Shown: piece after piece, positions 32,015 through 38,424 of the stretch
Numbering within the stretch: position 1 is the first letter of the stretch
Layout: the number at the start of each line of letters is the position of its first letter
Assembly: GCA_004193285.1 (NCBI GenBank)
Contig: SECP01000077.1
Span: 1 to 38,424, forward strand
DNA from: Myxococcales bacterium
Lineage (GTDB): Bacteria; Myxococcota_A; Polyangia; Polyangiales; Polyangiaceae
Direction of reading: 5' to 3'
Length of the DNA stretch: 38,424 nucleotides
Notes under the pieces: model-generated
Databases searched by the model: none
Seen by the model: only the letters and a program-made list of their open reading frames with translations
Told to the model about the DNA's origin: nothing
Translations under genes and position numbers: made by a program

Positions 32015-32977
32015 TCAGAGCCATTTACGGCTCCTGAACCAGACGAGCATGCCGGCCGGCACGAGCAGGCAAATCGCGAGGCCGCCCCACATCAGCGCCA
32101 CGTTGTCGAACGGCAGGTGCGTGAAGTTCTGCCCGAAGAAACCGGTGACGAAGCTGAGCGGGAGGAAGATGGCGCTCAGCAGGGTGAGGCTCTTCATGAT
32201 GTCGTTCGTGCGGTTCGATACGAGCGACAAGTGAGCGTCCAGCACGTTGCTCAAGATCTCGCGCTGCGTGTCGATCGCTTCGGACATTCGCATGAGCACG
32301 TCCAGCACGCGTCGGAAGTAGGGGCGCGCGCGCTCGTCTACGAACGCGGTGCCCGACTCGAGCAGTAGCGACACCACCTCGCGCTGCGGAACGATGAGGC
32401 GGCGCGCGGCCGCGAGCCTCCTCTTGGCCGCGAACAGCTCGGGCAGCGCGTCGTCGTCCGCTTGCTTGAGCACGGAGTCTTCGATGTCCTCGATGGTGTC
32501 GAACAGCGCGTCGAGCGCGTCGAAGTTGAAATGCGCCAGGCGCTCGCAGACGAGGTAGTACGCGTACACGGTACCGCGCTCGCGCAGCGTCGGCTCGCTG
32601 ATCAGGCGAGCGCGCACGGTCTGGACCTCCGGCAGCTCCGCGTCTTGAATCGTGATCAGGTACCCGTCGCCGATGAAGGCGTGAAGCTCCGAGCTACCCA
32701 GCGGCTCGCTCGGCTCGCTCGGGACGACCAACTTGTGGAGCACCAAAAACAGCTGGCTGCGGTACTCCTCCAGCTTGGGCCGCTGGTCCACGTGCAGGCA
32801 CGAGTCGATCGCGACGGGATGGAGATCGAAGCGTTCGCGAAGCATGGCGAGCTCGTCCGCGGTGGGGCCGCTGACGTCCACCCACACCCGCTCCCCGGGC
32901 TCGGCCGCTCGAACCGAGGATTCGCCTTCCTTCCACTCCGAGGGCTCTCCGTCCCGAATCCACAGCGTTCTGAGCAT
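32015..32977 (-). CDS. CorA-family divalent cation transporter
   Basis: 320 aa from ATG 32977 (MLRTLWIRDGEPSEWKEGES). A large soluble N-terminal domain (about 1-255) includes LHPVAIDSCLHVDQRPKLEE and a long helical segment (about 170-255; LPELFAAKRRLAAARRLIVP). Two membrane helices lie at about 262-282 (SLTLLSAIFLPLSFVTGFF) and 293-313. The loop signature after the first helix is FGQNF instead of the usual YGMNF, placing it among CorA relatives with a variant GxN motif. CorA forms pentameric Mg2+ channels; other members export or import Zn2+ or Co2+, so the ion here is uncertain. No metal riboswitch was seen upstream. Confidence 0.92.
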   Translation of the reverse strand: MLRTLWIRDGEPSEWKEGESSVRAAEPGERVWVDVSGPTADELAMLRERFDLHPVAIDSCLHVDQRPKLEEYRSQLFLVLHKLVVPSEPSEPLGSSELHAFIGDGYLITIQDAELPEVQTVRARLISEPTLRERGTVYAYYLVCERLAHFNFDALDALFDTIEDIEDSVLKQADDDALPELFAAKRRLAAARRLIVPQREVVSLLLESGTAFVDERARPYFRRVLDVLMRMSEAIDTQREILSNVLDAHLSLVSNRTNDIMKSLTLLSAIFLPLSFVTGFFGQNFTHLPFDNVALMWGGLAICLLVPAGMLVWFRSRKWL

Positions 32978-33035
32978 CGAGGCCGCAGCTTAGCGCGGAA
33001 TTCGTCCGCTAATTTCGCGACAAATACGCGGCATT

Positions 33036-33614
33036 ATGCAGCCTGGCTCAAGCGGGGCTTGCGAATACCCGCGCGGTTTATGTAATTTCCCGCGCCTCTT
33101 GAAAGGCGATCTCCCTACGCACTGCGTCTCCCGTCACACGGTACGGGTCCGCTTCGGAGAAACCGATCTGATGGGCATCGTCCATCACGGTACCTACATC
33201 TCCTACTTCGAGGTGGGGCGCGTCGAGTACATGCGTCGCCGCGGGCTCGATTACCACTCCTGGACGCAGCTCGGGATTCACTTGCCGGTGGTGGAGGTGC
33301 ACGTTCGCTACCGCCGAACGGCTCGGTTCGACGAGCTGCTTTGCATCGAGACACGGCTCGCGGACCTGCAGCGCGTACAGATGCGCTTCGACTACCGGCT
33401 GCTGCGTCCGGAGCTCGGCGACGGCGGTGAGGAGCTGGTCGCAGAAGGTTACACGACGCTTGCCTGCGTCGGTCACGACCACGTGATCCGCCGAGTGCCG
33501 CAGGACGCCGAAGCGATCTTGCGCGGGCCCGAGCTGACGGAGGCTCGCCCCGAACCGGAGGTCGGCCTCTCCGACCGCCGCGCCTATGAAGGCGTCGTCC
33601 CCACATCCTCTTGA
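33036..33614 (+). CDS. Acyl-CoA thioesterase, 4HBT/YbgC-like hotdog fold
   Basis: 192 aa if it starts at ATG 33036; the conserved part begins near residue 32 (VSRHTVRVRFGETDLMGIVH), so an in-frame TTG at 33099 is a reasonable alternative. Neither has a clear ribosome site. The 4HBT signature shows catalytic Asp 44 and His 50/51 (GETDLMGIVHHGTYISYFEV), then EYMRRRGLDYHSW and VEVHVRYRRTARFDELLCIE. The family hydrolyses acyl-CoA thioesters in the cytoplasm. About 40 residues after the fold (RRVPQDAEAIL to VVPTSS) are unusual in length but not recognisable. It is followed by three more plus-strand genes at short intervals. Confidence 0.87.
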   Translation: MQPGSSGACEYPRGLCNFPRLLKGDLPTHCVSRHTVRVRFGETDLMGIVHHGTYISYFEVGRVEYMRRRGLDYHSWTQLGIHLPVVEVHVRYRRTARFDELLCIETRLADLQRVQMRFDYRLLRPELGDGGEELVAEGYTTLACVGHDHVIRRVPQDAEAILRGPELTEARPEPEVGLSDRRAYEGVVPTSS

Positions 33615-33675
33615 GGGTTATCGAAGCATCAACGCGCGCCGTCGCCGCGCAGCACCGTGCTACTCTCGGTCGGCA

Positions 33676-35436
33676 ATGAGCCCTCGGGGCCCCGACCCCA
33701 AAGATCTCCGAGCCTCGTTGGTGGACTCCGGGTGGTCATCCGTTGCTCCTCCGGCGACGGAAACCATCGAGCCGGTCGAGCCGGAGGATCCCTCCACGCG
33801 TCGCTTGCCGACGTACGACGACCCCTCGTCGCCCGCGCCGGTCACGCGCGTGGACACGGACATTCAGGCGCGCCTCCGCGCGATGCAGCGGCGCTCGCTC
33901 GTGGACGCGCAGGCGCCGGCCTTGCCGCCCCCACCACCTGCGCGCGCGTCGCGGGCCCCGCCTTCCCTGCCCCCGCCGCCACCTATGCCGCGTCGCCCGA
34001 AGTCGGACGCGCCATCGCCGAGCTTCCGAGGCGCGCCTCCGCCTGACACCGAGCCGCGGCTTCCCGCCTACTCGGGGCTCCGCGTGAGCGACTCGGAGCC
34101 GGCGGAGCCGACGGAGGTCGTCGCGATGGGGGACGTCCTGCCGCCAAGCGATCCACCTACGCCGCTGCTGTCGCGCACCTCTGCTCCTCACGCGGCTCCT
34201 GCGCCCGCCGCCGCGGCTCCTGCGCCCGCCGCGGCTCCTGCGCCCGCCGCGGCTCCTGCGCCCGCCGCGGCTCCTGCGCCCGACGCCGCTCCTCACTGGG
34301 CTCCTGCCCCCGCTGCGGCTGCCCCCGCTGCGGCTCCTCAATGGGCTCCCATCCCCGCCGCGGCTGCTCATCCAGCTTCTGTGCCCGTCGCGGCTGCTCA
34401 TGCAGCTTCGGCCGCGGCCGCGGCACCGCAGCCTGCCCGCTGGGCGCCGGTCGCCCCCGCGCCGCTGCCCGCCGCCGCGCCGCTCCCCACGTTCGCGCCC
34501 GCTCCGGTGCCTGCGTTCTCTCAGTCGCCGTCGCAGTTGCCGGCGGCGCCCTCACTGCTGAGCGCCCTCGGCCAGCGTGTGCGCTTCGCCGGTGGTGAGG
34601 TCCCGCTCTGGAGCTTGCTGACGCCGATGGTCGTGCTGCTCGCGCTGGGCTCGGCGTTTGCCGCAGCCGCGCTCGGTACGACGGACTCGAGCGCCAGCGC
34701 TCCGGCTCCCGCAATCAGCGCCAGCGTTGCCCCATCGGCCTCGCCCACGCCGAGCGCCTTGCCGTCCGCGCTGGCAGCTCCCTCGGAAGCCCCCACTGCA
34801 ACCGCAGCGCCTCCGCTACCGGCAAGCGCGATCGATACGGAAGCGCTCGAGGCGCGCCGCGCGGAAGAGCTCACGAAAGACGAAGCGCTGGCGCTCGCGT
34901 CCGCTCGCCGCGAGCGCGAGGTGGCTCGCCTCGCGGCCTTGCGACAAAAGCTCTCTCGGGACCCTGGCCTCTTCAAGGATGCGGCCACCCTCGGGGAGTT
35001 GCGCCGCGCCGCAGAAGATCCGCTCACCGCGCCCACCGCTCTGGGCGCCATGGCCGACGCGCCGGGGCCGCTCAGCGCGGACATGCTTTACGAGCTGTGG
35101 ACCGGAACCGTGGCGCGCAACAGCGCGACCGAGCTCGCGCGCTCCCTCGTCTTCAGCAAGGAAGTCCGCGCCAAAGCGTCTCCGGAGCTGAGCGTCGCGC
35201 TCGATCTACGCATCGCCGAGACGTGCGAGCAAAATCGAGATCTGCTCCCCAAGGTCGTCGAGCACGGCGATCGTCGGTCGCTGGCGCTGGTGGCAAAGCT
35301 CGCGAGGAAGTTCGGTTGCGGGCCGAACAAGCGGCTGGACTGCTATCCCTGCCTCCGGGAAGAGCCCAAGGCCGTGGACGACGCGATGGCCGCAGTGAAG
35401 AAGCGGCGCGAGCCCAAGCCGTTTGCCGGCAAGTAG
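33676..35436 (+). CDS. Pro/Ala-rich single-pass membrane protein with C-terminal helical domain
   Basis: 586 aa from ATG 33676 (MSPRGPDPKDLRASLVDSGW); the frame is open from 33586 but the extra 30 residues overlap the thioesterase stop region. The first ~320 residues are Pro/Ala-rich and disordered, including tandem PAPAAAPA-type repeats from an 18-bp DNA repeat. A transmembrane helix lies at about 320-340 (LLTPMVVLLALGSAFAAAAL). A Ser/Ala/Pro linker follows, then a helical region (about 400-470; ALASARREREVARLAALRQK) and a C-terminal domain (about 470-586) with the cysteine pattern FGCGPNKRLDCYPCLREE. A similar C-terminus occurs in other myxobacterial membrane proteins; the function is unknown. 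It is 11 bp from the SRPBCC gene and probably in one operon with it. Confidence 0.78.
   Translation: MSPRGPDPKDLRASLVDSGWSSVAPPATETIEPVEPEDPSTRRLPTYDDPSSPAPVTRVDTDIQARLRAMQRRSLVDAQAPALPPPPPARASRAPPSLPPPPPMPRRPKSDAPSPSFRGAPPPDTEPRLPAYSGLRVSDSEPAEPTEVVAMGDVLPPSDPPTPLLSRTSAPHAAPAPAAAAPAPAAAPAPAAAPAPAAAPAPDAAPHWAPAPAAAAPAAAPQWAPIPAAAAHPASVPVAAAHAASAAAAAPQPARWAPVAPAPLPAAAPLPTFAPAPVPAFSQSPSQLPAAPSLLSALGQRVRFAGGEVPLWSLLTPMVVLLALGSAFAAAALGTTDSSASAPAPAISASVAPSASPTPSALPSALAAPSEAPTATAAPPLPASAIDTEALEARRAEELTKDEALALASARREREVARLAALRQKLSRDPGLFKDAATLGELRRAAEDPLTAPTALGAMADAPGPLSADMLYELWTGTVARNSATELARSLVFSKEVRAKASPELSVALDLRIAETCEQNRDLLPKVVEHGDRRSLALVAKLARKFGCGPNKRLDCYPCLREEPKAVDDAMAAVKKRREPKPFAGK
34192..34284 (+). 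repeat. 18-bp tandem repeat in coding sequence
   Basis: About five copies of GCGGCTCCTGCGCCCGCC, in frame, encoding A-A-P-A-P-A units. The first copy carries an extra GCC and the last has a substitution. It keeps frame on expansion or contraction, so length may vary between strains. Confidence 0.8.
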
Positions 35437-35447
35437 TCCAAGCCGCC

Positions 35448-35888
35448 ATGCCCAAGACAGAGCTGCGCAGCGAGGTCGAAATCGACGCGCCGCGCTCGCA
35501 CGTTTATCGGGTGCTCACTGACTTTGCGCACTACGAGGAGTGGAACCCGTATTTCACCCGCGTGGCCGGCGAGCTGGTCGTCGGCTCTACCCTGCAGCTC
35601 GAGCTCAGCTTGCCGGAGGGCAGCGCCTACGAGCTCGCCGCGGAGGTTACCCGCGTCGCGCCGGACGAAGCCCTCCGCTGGGTGGGACGATTTTGGTCGT
35701 CTGCTCTTCTGCAGCTCGAGCAGTCCTTTGCATTGACCGAGCCGCGCGCGGGGGTGACTCGCGTGCTCCAGGGTCAGGATTTTTCGGGATTTTTGCTGCG
35801 CTTCGCGGGCAAGGGCCTGACCCAGGCCGCCCGCGGCGCCGTTTACATGAATCAGGCGTTGAAGAAGCGCGCCGAATCCACCCGCTGA
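35448..35888 (+). CDS. SRPBCC-family (START/polyketide cyclase-like) protein
   Basis: 146 aa from ATG 35448. The N-terminus MPKTELRSEVEIDAPRSHVY, followed by VLTDFAHYEEWNPY, is the typical SRPBCC opening of strand, helices and a W-N-P-Y motif. A beta-sheet follows (GSTLQLELSLPEGSAYELAA, EALRWVGRFWSSALLQLEQS) and the protein ends with a long helix (RFAGKGLTQAARGAVYMNQA). The family binds hydrophobic ligands in an internal cavity; ligand and role are unknown. It is cytoplasmic (no signal) and lies between the Pro/Ala-rich membrane protein (11 bp) and the AAA ATPase (19 bp) in a tight operon. Confidence 0.85.
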   Translation: MPKTELRSEVEIDAPRSHVYRVLTDFAHYEEWNPYFTRVAGELVVGSTLQLELSLPEGSAYELAAEVTRVAPDEALRWVGRFWSSALLQLEQSFALTEPRAGVTRVLQGQDFSGFLLRFAGKGLTQAARGAVYMNQALKKRAESTR

Positions 35889-35907
35889 CGCGCTAAGCTG
35901 ATGAGCC

Positions 35908-36972
35908 ATGTACCTGCTGCGCGCGGAGCTGCACGGCGTAGGTCCCTTCGATCACTTGGACCTTTCGTTTGCGGACGAGCAGGATCAGCCGCGTCGCTTG
36001 GTGGTGATTCACGGCGGAGGCGGCGTGGGCAAGACGAGCCTGCTGGCAGCGATCGGCAGCTCGCGCCCAGGACACGCCACCGCTCAACAACCGCGCCCCG
36101 ACCAAGTCCGCGCGGCGGAAGGCGTTCCCAGCGCGTGGGTCGCCGCGGATTGGCAGCTGGGGCAGGACGATCCCGAGCGCCCGCATGCGCTCCGGGTCGC
36201 GAGCCCCAACGTCAAGCTGCCGGGCCCGGAGGACGCGGAGCTCACTCGGCGCCGCGAACAAGCTTTGTTCGACCGGGTCGCGACGGAGGGCGGCTTTGCG
36301 TTCCTGTCGATCGCATCCACCCGCTGGTTCTCGCGCCAGCCCATCGCGATCGCGGCTCCGAGCCGCGGGGTGGCCCGCTACGACGTCAAGCAACCGGCCG
36401 GCTTCGACGACGCGACGCGCTCCGACTTGTCGCGCGAGACCAAGCAGGCGCTCGCCTACGCAGAGATCGGCACCGCGTTGGTCGAGCGACGCCCGCTCGA
36501 AAGCGAGGTGCGGCTCGATACGCTCGGTCCCGCCATGCTGAAGGTCGTAAGTCAGTTGGTGCGCCTCACCTCATTCAGCTACGAGGGGCTGGACCCGGTC
36601 AGTTGGGAGCCGATGTTCAGGTCTGGAGAGGGGACGCGCATGCCCTTCGATGCCTTGCCGACCCGAGTCCGCCACTTGACCGCGTTCGGGGCGCTGGCGG
36701 TGCGCACGCTTTGGGCCGCCTACCCGGACCGAGACCCGCGCATTTCGGAGGGCGTGGTGCTCATCGACGAAGTGGACCTACATCAAGACGCGGCGGTAGC
36801 ACTGAAACTGCCCGCCGCGCTGCGTGCCGCGCTACCGTCGGTGCAGTGGATCCTAACTACCTCCTCTCCGGTCGTGGCATCCGGCGCATCTGCGGGAGAA
36901 GTGCTCGCTTTGCGCTCGAGCGCGGAAGGTCGCGTCGAGATCCACGCCGGCCCCTCTGCTACCACTCACTAA
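35908..36972 (+). CDS. AAA ATPase (RecF/OLD-like, no nuclease domain)
   Basis: 354 aa. The N-terminus MYLLRAELHGVGPFDHLDLS is typical of RecF/SMC/OLD-type ATPases. Walker A is HGGGGVGKTSLL (about 35-46), and Walker B GVVLIDEVDLH (about 281-291) has the extra His found in many AAA_15/AAA_21 ATPases. A following WILTTSSPVVAS may be sensor-like. The middle region (about 90-230) is variable and carries TRWFSRQPIAIAAPSRGV. No TOPRIM or other nuclease domain is attached, and none is encoded next door. ATP-dependent function is likely, but its target is unknown. It follows the SRPBCC gene by 19 bp and precedes a kinase gene by 96 bp. Confidence 0.85.
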   Translation: MYLLRAELHGVGPFDHLDLSFADEQDQPRRLVVIHGGGGVGKTSLLAAIGSSRPGHATAQQPRPDQVRAAEGVPSAWVAADWQLGQDDPERPHALRVASPNVKLPGPEDAELTRRREQALFDRVATEGGFAFLSIASTRWFSRQPIAIAAPSRGVARYDVKQPAGFDDATRSDLSRETKQALAYAEIGTALVERRPLESEVRLDTLGPAMLKVVSQLVRLTSFSYEGLDPVSWEPMFRSGEGTRMPFDALPTRVRHLTAFGALAVRTLWAAYPDRDPRISEGVVLIDEVDLHQDAAVALKLPAALRAALPSVQWILTTSSPVVASGASAGEVLALRSSAEGRVEIHAGPSATTH

Positions 36973-36990
36973 ACCACAATGTAGGTGGTT
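36972..36990 (+). terminator. Weak hairpin at the end of the AAA ATPase gene
   Basis: AACCAC (36972-36977) and GTGGTT (36985-36990) with a 7-nt loop, starting at the last base of the stop codon. It is followed by GTCTGACT rather than a T-run, so termination is uncertain. Confidence 0.3.
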
Positions 36991-37068
36991 GTCTGACTAG
37001 GCCGTCGGGCCCAACGGATGCGCGCGTTCGCAAAGCGCGTGCCGGTGATAAGCTTCGTGCTGTCCCTC

Positions 37069-38424
37069 ATGTTGGATGACGTCTCGCCCGGGCAGGTGCT
37101 CGGTCGCTACGAGCTGCTCATGCCGGTGGCAAGGGGCGGAATGGCGAGCGTGTGGGCTGCGCGTTTGAAGGGTACGCGTGGCTTTCAGAAGCTGGTCGCG
37201 ATCAAGACCATGCTGCCTGGGCTCGTCGACGACCCCAGCTTCGAGCGGATGTTCTTGGACGAGGCCAGCCTCGCCTCGCAGGTGCGGCACCCGCATGTCA
37301 TCGAGATCATGGATCTCGGGGAGCAGGACCGCATCCTGTACTTGGTGATGGAGTGGGTGAGCGGGGAGGCGCTCAGCATCATCATGAAATACGCCGCCAC
37401 TCGCGGTGGCATCCCGCTTCCAATCGCAGTGCACATTGCCACCCAGACCTGCCGTGGGCTGCACGCCGCGCATGAGCTGCGCGACCCCGACGGGGTGTTG
37501 GTAGGCCTGGTGCACCGGGACGTCTCCCCGCAGAACGTGCTCGTCACCTACGACGGCGTTGTCAAGGTCGTGGACTTCGGTGTCGCCAAGGCCACCGCTC
37601 GGCTGGACACACAGACGGAAGCTGGCCAGCTCAAGGGCAAGATCGCCTACATGTCGCCCGAACAGCTGCGCGGCGAAAAGATCGATCGCCGCACCGACGT
37701 GTTCGCGATGGGCATCCTGCTCTACATGATGACCACCGGGAAGCATCCCTTCCGTGGTGAGGATCAAGCGCAGACGATCACCCGAATCAGCTCGGACGAG
37801 CCTGCGATCTTGCCCTCTGCGTTGGTGCCCAGTTACCCGGCAGGGCTCGAGGCGGTCGTGATGCAGGCGCTCGCCAAAGATCCTGCCAAGCGCTACCCGT
37901 CGGCGAACGACATGCTCATCGGCTTGCAGCGCGCGCTCCCCACCGCGATGCGCGAGAGCACGGACGAAGAAGTCTCCGAGTTCATCCGGCGTCTCGTGCC
38001 AGACCGCCTCGAGCGTCAGAAGCAAGCCATCAAGCAATCGCTCGAGCAGGCGGACCGACGCGAGATGTCTCGCTCGGCGCCGCAGCTTCAGCTCAACGAG
38101 GGCGGGGGCGACGAAGCCGCTACCGTGCTCGAGGGGATTGGGCGGGAGATGACGCCGAGCGCGGACGGCCGCTCGCTGCCCGGCGCCTCCTCCACGGAGC
38201 CGCCTCCTTCGTTCGGCGGCACGCGCAGCCGCAACCTCTTTTTGTACGTCGGCTTCGGGGCGGCGTTGGTCGTCGTCGCGCTGCTGAGCTTCGCGTTTGG
38301 ACGCGACCGCCAAGAGCCCGCAGTCGCGGTCGCGTCCAAACGCGAAGCTCAGCAGCGCGACGACGACCAACGCCGCCCCGAAGCCGACGTACAAAAAGAG
38401 GTTGCGGCTGCGCGTGCCGCCGAA
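37069..38424 (+). CDS. Ser/Thr protein kinase, membrane-anchored, 3' end outside window
   Basis: At least 452 codons from ATG 37069 (MLDDVSPGQVLGRYELLMPV), open to the right edge. Kinase domain about 12-275: Gly loop ARGGMASVW, catalytic Lys in KLVAIKTM, HRDVSPQNVLV, DFGVAKA, and YMSPEQLRG in place of APE, all intact. The HRDVSPQN loop is characteristic of myxobacterial kinases. A linker rich in Glu/Ser/Pro leads to a transmembrane helix (about 387-407; LFLYVGFGAALVVVALLSFA). Its C-terminal coding sequence from about 38311 runs into a perfect 99-bp inverted repeat that starts at 38212 and ends on the last base, so residues after GRDR (about 414) may be artefactual. The gene is transcribed in the same direction as the AAA ATPase cluster, 96 bp after it. 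Confidence 0.88.
   Translation, partial: MLDDVSPGQVLGRYELLMPVARGGMASVWAARLKGTRGFQKLVAIKTMLPGLVDDPSFERMFLDEASLASQVRHPHVIEIMDLGEQDRILYLVMEWVSGEALSIIMKYAATRGGIPLPIAVHIATQTCRGLHAAHELRDPDGVLVGLVHRDVSPQNVLVTYDGVVKVVDFGVAKATARLDTQTEAGQLKGKIAYMSPEQLRGEKIDRRTDVFAMGILLYMMTTGKHPFRGEDQAQTITRISSDEPAILPSALVPSYPAGLEAVVMQALAKDPAKRYPSANDMLIGLQRALPTAMRESTDEEVSEFIRRLVPDRLERQKQAIKQSLEQADRREMSRSAPQLQLNEGGGDEAATVLEGIGREMTPSADGRSLPGASSTEPPPSFGGTRSRNLFLYVGFGAALVVVALLSFAFGRDRQEPAVAVASKREAQQRDDDQRRPEADVQKEVAAARAAE
38212..38424. repeat. Perfect 99-bp inverted repeat with 15-nt loop, ending at the window edge
   Basis: 38212-38310 is the exact reverse complement of 38326-38424; the loop is 38311-38325 (CAAGAGCCCGCAGTC). 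The right arm ends exactly on the final base, so it may continue beyond. The left arm is ordinary kinase coding sequence, including the transmembrane helix. A coding region would not be expected to carry its own perfect reverse copy. A foldback chimera at a contig end is the most likely cause. Confidence 0.97.

Noticed and set aside
34192..34284. CRISPR array or intergenic repeat
   Set aside because: The units are contiguous with no spacers, and the whole array is in frame inside a Pro/Ala-rich coding region.
37069..38310. The last kinase as another pseudokinase
   Set aside because: The catalytic Lys (VAIK), HRD and DFG are all present, unlike in the gene at 9477.
36997..38394. 465-codon open frame on the minus strand opposite the last kinase
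   Set aside because: The plus strand has complete kinase motifs (HRDVSPQN, DFG). The minus frame is Arg/His/Gly-rich and is the usual antisense shadow in GC-rich DNA.
38212..38424. Terminal inverted repeat of a transposon or an origin
   Set aside because: The arms are adjacent with a 15-nt loop, the left arm is kinase coding sequence, and no transposase is near. A contig-end foldback is simpler.

Overview
The window looks like chromosomal DNA of a myxobacterium (Myxococcota, probably Polyangiales/Sorangium-like). The reasons are a strongly GC-rich composition with G/C-ending codons, Hanks-type kinases with the HRDVSPQN catalytic loop, many lipoproteins with Gly/Ser- or Pro/Ala-rich linkers, and repeated 'TPR + PEGA + two membrane helices' proteins. 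This placement is inferred from gene style. No rRNA or tRNA gene, CRISPR array, prophage or insertion sequence was recognised.

Layout: 1-3969 (minus) is a three-gene set: a Pro-rich single-pass membrane protein, a TPR/PEGA protein and a Gly-rich lipoprotein cut by the left edge. 4220-5023 (minus) encodes a protein with a PHAX-type RNA-binding domain. 5338-6066 (minus) is a lipoprotein divergent from an acyltransferase-3 gene, followed by two Cys-rich lipoproteins (7278-8498, plus). 8503-11324 (minus) couples a membrane-anchored pseudokinase to a glycerate-dehydrogenase-like enzyme that starts at TTG behind a strong ribosome binding site. 11600-13564 (minus) is a secreted helical-repeat protein followed by a four-heme cytochrome c lipoprotein. 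13975-14397 (plus) is a small AT-hook/winged-helix DNA-binding protein that ends at the clearest intrinsic terminator in the window. It converges on a second TPR/PEGA protein (minus).

15659-19265 (plus) holds a broken LysM/M15-type peptidase gene, a lipoprotein and an active-looking Ser/Thr kinase. Next come an alpha/beta-hydrolase-like protein (minus), an aldehyde dehydrogenase (plus), a PHP-domain membrane-anchored phosphoesterase (minus) and peptide chain release factor 3 (plus). A minus-strand run at 26144-30941 holds a radical SAM/B12-type protein, a coiled-coil lipoprotein, a DUF2238 membrane protein, a universal stress protein with a Cys/His tail and a cation diffusion facilitator. A third TPR/PEGA protein (plus) and a CorA transporter (minus) follow. 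The right end (plus) carries a 4HBT thioesterase, a Pro/Ala-rich membrane protein, an SRPBCC protein, an AAA ATPase and the start of a second active-looking kinase.

Most genes are ordinary myxobacterial housekeeping or envelope genes. The items most worth a second look are: (i) a perfect 99-bp inverted repeat that ends on the last base of the window, probably a contig-end foldback; (ii) the PHAX-domain protein; (iii) the pseudokinase-dehydrogenase pair; (iv) three TPR/PEGA paralogues that share an inter-helix cysteine pair and a terminal Phe; (v) the LysM/peptidase gene with an apparent internal deletion; and (vi) several promoter candidates placed so that transcripts would be leaderless or nearly so. 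No complete new multi-gene system could be demonstrated from the sequence alone.
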